Shown here piece by piece: positions 57,951 to 64,000 of a DNA stretch of 64,000 bases (within the stretch, counting starts at the first letter, position 1; each line of letters begins with the position of its first letter). The notes under the pieces were generated by a model, which worked only from the letters and a program-made list of their open reading frames with translations, did no database searches and was not told where the DNA came from. A program made the position numbers and the translations under genes. This stretch comes from Fusarium oxysporum f. sp. lycopersici 4287. Lineage: Eukaryota; Ascomycota; Sordariomycetes; Hypocreales; Nectriaceae. The stretch is from NCBI RefSeq assembly GCF_000149955.1, contig NC_030990.1, positions 3,647,482 through 3,711,481 on the forward strand. Direction: 5' to 3'.

Positions 57951-59774
57951 TTAGATGAGAGCGACGGCACCGAGGATACCAGCCATGAAGGCAAAGACGG
58001 GAGCCTTTTTGGCGGTGGCAGCGCCAGTAGCAACGGGTTTAGGGGCGATGGTGGGAGTGGCAGGGACGGTGACCTCAGGCTGGGTGACGACCTCGGTCTC
58101 GGGAGCCTGGACAGTGGTGGGCTGAGGAGCGACAGTCTCGTAGACGGTACCGCCACCTACGGTGTGGTAAACCTTGGAGTACTGGGTGACGACCTCGCCC
58201 TTGCCAATGGTCTTGACGATGGTCTCGACAACGGGCACGGTAGTGGCAACCTTTTCGACGATGACAGAAGTGGAAGTGATAACGTTGGTGATAACCTCAC
58301 CCTCAACGGTCTTGGTGACAGTGACGGGATAAACCTCGTACTTGGTGTGGTAGACAACATCTGTCTCGTGCTTGGTAACATCGGGCTTCTTGACCTGGTC
58401 GTATACGGTGGTGTGGACCTTCTCAACAACGTACTCAGTAGAGGTGTAGACCTTGGTGATGACCTCGCCGGCAATAGTGTTGGTGACGGTGACTGGGTAG
58501 ACATTGGTCTTGGTGTGGTAGACAACATCGGTCTCGAACTTGGTCACATCGGGCTGCTTAACGTGCTCGTAGTCAGTGGACTTGACGACCTCCTCGATGA
58601 CGCTGGTGGTTGTGTATGTCTGAGTGACAACCTCACCGGCGATGGTCTTGGTGACTGTCACAGGGCAGACAGTAGTTCGTGTCCTGTAAACAACATCGGT
58701 CTCATGCTTAGTCACATCGGGCTGCTTGACATGCTCGTAGTCAGTGGACTTGACGACCTCCTCGATGACGCTGGTGGTCGTGTATGTCTGAGTGACAACC
58801 TCACCGGCGATGGTCTTGGTGACTGTCACAGGGCAGACAGTAGTTCGTGTCCTGTAAACGACATCGGTCTCATGCTTGGTCACATCGGGCTGCTTAACGT
58901 GCTCATAGTCGGTAGACTTGACGACCTCCTCGATGACGCTGGTAGTTGTGTATGTCTGAGTGACAACCTCACCGGCGATGGTCTTAGTAACTGTCACAGG
59001 GCAGACAGTAGTTCGTGTCCTGTAAACGACATCGGTCTCATGCTTGGTCACATCGGGCTGCTTAACGTGCTCATAGTCGGTAGACTTGACGACCTCCTCG
59101 ATGACGCTGGTAGTTGTGTATGTCTGAGTGACAACCTCACCGGCGATGGTCTTAGTAACTGTCACAGGGCAGACAGTAGTTCGTGTCTTGTAAACGACAT
59201 CGGTCTCATGCTTGGTCACATCGGGCTGCTTAACGTGCTCATAGTCGGTAGACTTGACAACGTCGTAGATGACGCTGGTGGTCGTGTAGACCTCGGTAAT
59301 GACCTCTCCAGCAATAGTCTTGGTCTGGGTCACAGGGCACACTGTTGTTCTGGTAACGTAGTCGACATCAGTGTAGTGCTTGGTGACATCAGGCTCCTTG
59401 ACTGTGACATCGACAGTCTTGGTCTCAGCAACAACGAGTGTTGAGGTTATGAGCTTGGTCTCACAGTAGGTGCTGTATATGGTTATCATGCTGCAGTCTG
59501 TTGGTAGGCTCTGAAAAACTCACGTTCCCTCCTTGTAATGAGTATAGGTGACAGGGCAGACGGTTGTAGTGGTGTAGGTCACGGCGACCTCCTTAACCTC
59601 ATGCTTATAGCCGCCCTTCTCTCCGTATCCTTCGTCTTGTCCGTACTCGTTCTCGCCGGTCTCGTAGTCTTTTCCGCTCTCATAGTCTGGGCTCTCGTAC
59701 TCATCTCCTCCCCGCCGGATGTTGTTAGCCAGGGCCGAGGTGGCCAAGACCAGAAGAGCAGCAGCGAACTTCAT
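57951..59774 (-). CDS. GPI-anchored cell-wall protein with TVCPVT tandem repeats
   Basis: Exons 59774-59524 and 59490-57951 (596 aa). The signal peptide is MKFAAALLVLATSALA. A short Glu/Tyr/Gly-rich segment follows (YESGKDYETGENEYGQD), then TYTTTTVCPVTYTHYKEG. Next come Thr/Val-rich repeats of about 56 residues: a first diverged unit, four nearly identical copies and two diverged ones. Each carries PDVTKHETDVVY, TTVCPVTVTKTIAGEV and TYTTTSVI; the two Tyr-for-Cys units near the end lose the cysteine. A Thr/Pro-rich stalk and a C-terminal hydrophobic tail (APVFAFMAGILGAVALI) after small residues form a GPI-anchor signal. Role in wall structure or adhesion is inferred. The 33-nt intron is very short but restores HYKEGT to MITIYSTYC in phase. 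Confidence 0.8.
58587..59258 (-). repeat. Four 168-bp tandem repeats inside the GPI-protein gene
   Basis: Copies at 59258-59091, 59090-58923, 58922-58755 and 58754-58587 encode the same 56-residue unit with one Lys/Arg difference. At DNA level they are nearly identical over long stretches, and the middle two share the same silent variants (CTTAGTAACTGTCACAGG). Diverged units flank them at 59259-59410 and 58248-58586. Confidence 0.9.
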
Positions 59775-62700
59775 GATGAAGAAGGTTGAGAGGATTTGTG
59801 ATATCAACGAAGGTGTTATAAAGCGAGTGCAAGCTATGAGCAAGCGATGGTGATTTGATTGAGCGAAGGTAGAAGTAACCTGAACGAGTTGGTTACTTGT
59901 GTATACACAAATCCAATCAAGGCTGATCGAGAAGTGGGAGAGGCTAAGAGAATGGATGGAAGAGATGGAAGGAAGAACTGAGAAGGTTGCAGACTTATAT
60001 CTGTAACTTGTCGAACCAAAACCTACCTTAGATGAGAGAGGTTGGCCGAGTTGGCCTTGACAACCTCCAAACTTTCCAGGCCAAGTCACTCAAGAGACTT
60101 CACTTCTCAAACTCCACCCTTGGTTGCATTAGTCTGACTCTACCTGCGAGGGGACGATAACCATCATGAGGGAGGGGTGCGAATATTGGCAAGATGTGAT
60201 ACGGGCATCGTGAGTCCAACCACTGTCAGAAGGATCAGAGGATGTGGCTGGAGCTCACTGGAGCAACCATGATGCAGGAGGGATGCAATCGAGAGGACTA
60301 GCTGGCTAGCAATCGGCTGGGAATGGCAATAGGTTTCCTACAGTGAGAACCTGGGTCGACGGTGAACCAAGAAGTGATGTCAATATCGTGCACGGAGGTC
60401 AGCAATACTGTGTTGGTTAATGGCCAAGACTATTGGGAGCTCCTTTGCGTAAGGTTTCGAAAGCTCCCCCTAGCTAGGCAGATCCGCAACAGCAGGGCCG
60501 AAATGTCGGCCTCCCTCCAAGCTCAACAAAAGATCCTGCCCTTGTCAGTGGATGAGGCTACCAGGTTGTCAGGTTGTGTAAGGCCAGGCCGTATTGACCG
60601 CTTGATTTGGCCATTCACTTAATCAGTTGATCACTGGATCAGCTTGCATTCAGTCCGGGGAACCTAGTAAGACGGGAGACGGCATGAGCAGCTAGAATGA
60701 GACCTGGACACGAAGGAACCTGCGATATCTCTGTGTAAAAGACAGCAAATGGCGGGAATAGGGACTGCATCTCAACGGAACTGCGTGGCACTCGGTGACC
60801 TATAGCGGCGGGAAGGACAAGCTGGGTCAGAGGAGAGAGACTCGTGTAAACAAAAGAGGCGGAAACAATGCAACTCGGGTTGGATGACAACATCAGCCAG
60901 CTTCGACGATGCAGTTGAGCCAAACTCATTCTGCCAATATGCACCTAGCAAAGTATACGGTAGCCGAAGCTGAACTATACCAAATCACGATATGAGCGGT
61001 TTGTTGTCGATGCAAACTGCAGAACCGGTCACTCCGCTGAGGTTTGATACGCAAATAATCGGCATCTTGGACGTTTAGTGCCCAGCAGCAGCCAACAAAC
61101 TCTGGAGCCTCTTGGAGCTAGGGCAGTCTGGCGTGAAGGTCCAGGAACCCAGCATCGCTACGTGGACGGGAGTCTTGGCGCCATGTCAGCCATGACACAA
61201 CAAAGACGCAGAAACCTGCTTGTCGTGATAGCAAAAGAGCATGAGTAAGGTGGTTGTGATTAGCATTGTAACCATAGAGATAACTGTAAAGTTAAGGTAG
61301 GGTGAGCAGAGGCAGCATGTAATGTCAGCAAGCCTCATTAGGAGAGTTTTCGCTTAACAAGCAGAGACGCCTTGCTTAAGATGGCTAGTGAGGATCGTCC
61401 ACCCCATATATGTATATGTCGCCAATCGACGATTTGCTCGTGATAGTGAGGCCAAAGAAGTGCCTGGGTTTTGGGGGAGTGGGGTCCCCCGAGCATCTTA
61501 GTTGGAGTCTCCGGGGATTTGTTAGTGAATATTCCCGTTGTAACTATGGCATTGCAGACTTGGCAGCCGGATCAATGGGCCGAGAAAAGAGGCGGTCGGG
61601 ATAAAGAAATGGCCTGGTTTCCTGTGCCATCTTTTCCAATATAGGAATTGTCGAGCGGAGTGGCCAGAGAACCTTAAGCACACCGGGCATCATAACCGCG
61701 TTGATATAAGCCACATGTGGTTGCTGTGGCACATGGCTGTTGTGTTAATCGAGACTCCCGGAGGTTGGGAGGCAGATTTGATAAACAAATCCATGGCTGG
61801 AAATTGACTGAATGGCTACCTAGAAGTTCACGATACACCACTTGAAGAAAAGAGAACTGGCAGGGGCTTTGAAACTGGTCTTCGCGGTGGCCGGGTTCTA
61901 CGGCCATGTGGTTCAGAGGTCGGACGGCGAGGACATCGAATGCGGGCGCCTTTTGCAAGCGAAGCACAGCATTTTCGTCGATTGCTGGCCATTACGAGAT
62001 AGAACTGCGGGTCGGAACCAATGGACATGTCAGGTCTGACAGAGAACGGAGGATTAGCCAAGGACGAGCACGAGCACCCAGTTTGATAGCACAGCATGAA
62101 AGAATGCACTCAAGAGCTGCAGCCACCACGCCTTGTGCTTGTGAAAGCCTGTTTTGTTCTCACCTGGTGCCAGATGCATGAGGCAGGGAGGAAGAAGAGC
62201 TGTTGGCCATGGAATCAGTGGTTTCGTCCCTGGATGAATCGGTTAATCCAGGTCAACAAGGGAAGGGATAGATGGAGGTCAATGTCGCATCATAACATGG
62301 TCCCTAGCGTATCGGTCCCGTGTCATTAGCGCGCACCATAATGAGACGAAACAACCAATGCTGAGCTAGATGGCGCCATAGTTGTCTCGGCATGCTGTAG
62401 TGGTGTGGAGGAATAGGGCGTTGAATACGAGAGAATACTTCCCTAGGAGGGATTGAGTTTTTTGAGTAACAAGAGAGGTTGAACGGTTGTGGTTGTGGTA
62501 GCCTGAGGAACTGAACACCACCTCACTACAATGGTCCAATACGGGCAACTACCAACCCACCTGACTGACTGTTGCCAGTATAAGTCGTAATTTCATCACT
62601 CAACCTCGCTATATCTCAAAGCCTTTGGTTCAGAAATCTTTCAAATAACAAAAGCCACCAACAGTACCCAAGTAAGGATAAAGGAGTTACAGGCAGAGAC

Positions 62701-64000
62701 ATACTTAGTTTCGGCATTTCGCAGCTCTCAACCCGTACGTGCATGACGCCAAATCAGCCATGATCCAACACTGACGAACCAGCCACCGCTATTCAACTCA
62801 GTTATCTGCAGTAAGAAAATATCGAACTGATGCTCTGTGTCTTTGCACACTCGAGTTACACCACGCTAGTGACCGGAGGGTGAACTTATTTCCTCTCCGG
62901 GAATGGTTGCCACGAGGATGAGGCCTTCATGACATCAGATATGAAGAGTATCTTAAAGATCAAAGCTGCTATAACTTAAGCTTGGACACTTCAGCGAAAA
63001 AAAATCCCAATACGAAACGAACTAATCAAAATCATAGCAGGTTGCACGGCAATCAAGGTGTAGTGTAGCAGAAGGACTCACTAAAGAGCTGTACCTAGAT
63101 TGGCGCTCTTCGTATCCTATCCAGGTGGTGTGGTCACTGATGTAGCCTATTCTGCTATATCAGCCACATCTTGCACCTCACGAGTTGCCAATACAACCTC
63201 AATAACGCTACGGCAGCTCCTCGAAATCGAACAAAGTCGATCCCGCTCTGTCCCGGGCTAAGATCGGCGGTGAAAGTTCTCAGCTGAGCATGGCCAAGCA
63301 CGTTACTAACAAGTTTACTGTGATTTTTTCCAACTCTTGGACCTTTAATCGACTTTCGTGTCCGCTTGTATCCCAACATGCACGTGTGGGTGTGCCCACT
63401 CTGTCGATTAGTAGATAGAGCTACTGCAGTAAGAGCTCAAGTTGTTGTGCTCCATAGACTCATCATTGGCTAGTCTCACATGCCATGCTTTCTTTTCCCC
63501 TCCCTCCATACAAGTAGCAAATCAGGCACAGCTGAGATGTGTGTACCTTACAGCAGGACGAGAGCACAGACGGAACAGCTCAGGCGTTGTTGTGTTGTAT
63601 TTGTGCTGCGCTGTGATAGCTGGTCATGTCTCATCACTTGTAGTACGCAAAAACAAGAGGGACATTATGAGGCCCTGAATTGGATAGAGAGAGCATCCCT
63701 TTAGCACTGTATCACTCAAAAACAATAGAGTTACCGCCCTAAGACAAGACCGAGTCGTATCATGACTTCTCATGCAAGGCCATGCAGGCTCCACCAATGG
63801 TCAACCTCGACACTTTTCTGATATCCATCCCTCCACAGTGACCCATAGCCATATTGAAACGAAACAAAGCGATTTGATGAATTATATCTTTTAAAGTTAT
63901 AGTATCAGCATAAGGCTTCAGGCTTATTTCCCTCAAGTCTCAAACGTCATGACTTTTTTTTACTTTTTCCTGCCCCTTGTTAGCCTCCCTCTTTCGATGT
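59775..64000. other. Long gene-free right end of the window
   Basis: 4.2 kb. The first 350 bp are the leader and promoter of the GPI-protein gene. Beyond that only short frames without motifs or paired splice sites are visible (for example 60362-60622, 61906-62181), on either strand. No tRNA, repeat family or transposase remnant was recognised. It may be a long regulatory region or carry non-coding transcripts. Confidence 0.4.

Noticed and set aside
58164..59444. 426-codon open frame antisense to the GPI-protein gene
   Set aside because: It mirrors the 168-bp repeats of the sense gene, so openness is copied with each repeat; Leu/Asp/Gly-biased composition and no signal peptide or start context.
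1..64000. Secondary-metabolite cluster or transposon
   Set aside because: No polyketide synthase, peptide synthetase, terpene cyclase, transposase or reverse-transcriptase motifs in any frame; genes are mostly housekeeping.

Overview
The window is nuclear DNA of a filamentous ascomycete. Short introns (about 45-90 nt) carry GTRWGT-type donors, CTAAC/CTGAC branch sites and YAG acceptors. Gene density is about one per 2.5 kb on both strands. The protein set (NRDE2, TSC10, MesA/Afi1-type SPA protein, DGAT1, filamentous-type PLC, PEX8) and the wording of the lineage-specific proteins point to Sordariomycetes, most likely Fusarium or a close Nectriaceae relative. The genus call is inference from remembered protein style; no search was possible.

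Layout. 1-9 kb: URB2 (5' end outside the window), TSC10 and NRDE2. 9-12 kb: an island with two broken genes on opposite strands, carrying in-frame TAG/TAA/TGA codons and a frameshift. 12-20.5 kb: PI-specific phospholipase C, a DDR48-like stress protein built of repeated small exons, a long stress-promoter-like gap, PEX8 and a TMEM170-type membrane protein. 21.5-29.5 kb: isoprenylcysteine methyltransferase, DGAT1, polyadenylation factor PFS2 and nuclease NUC1. 31-36 kb: ZRT3-like zinc transporter, then TFIIIA and RPB6 divergently from one 350-bp promoter. 37-45 kb: a small secreted cysteine-rich protein, S-formylglutathione hydrolase, Afi1/MesA and myosin regulatory light chain. 48-52 kb: a TPR-DnaJ co-chaperone with an unusual in-frame membrane extension beyond its stop, then MED10. 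53-57 kb: two lineage-specific genes, one with a premature TAG. 57.9-59.8 kb: a GPI-anchored wall protein with 168-bp tandem repeats. 59.8-64 kb: no gene recognised.

Most genes are housekeeping and not a functional cluster. Several serve RNA polymerase and RNA metabolism (URB2, NRDE2, PFS2, TFIIIA, RPB6, MED10) or lipids and membranes (TSC10, PLC, DGAT1, STE14). The most interesting signals are: (1) a 122-codon acidic and transmembrane extension in frame behind the TGA of the TPR-DnaJ gene, reachable by stop readthrough or by an in-phase 189-nt alternative intron; (2) the modular phase-0 exons of the DDR48-like gene; (3) the decayed island at 9-11.7 kb, whose stops fit C-to-T mutation; (4) an otherwise intact four-exon gene at 54.6-56.9 kb interrupted by one TAG.
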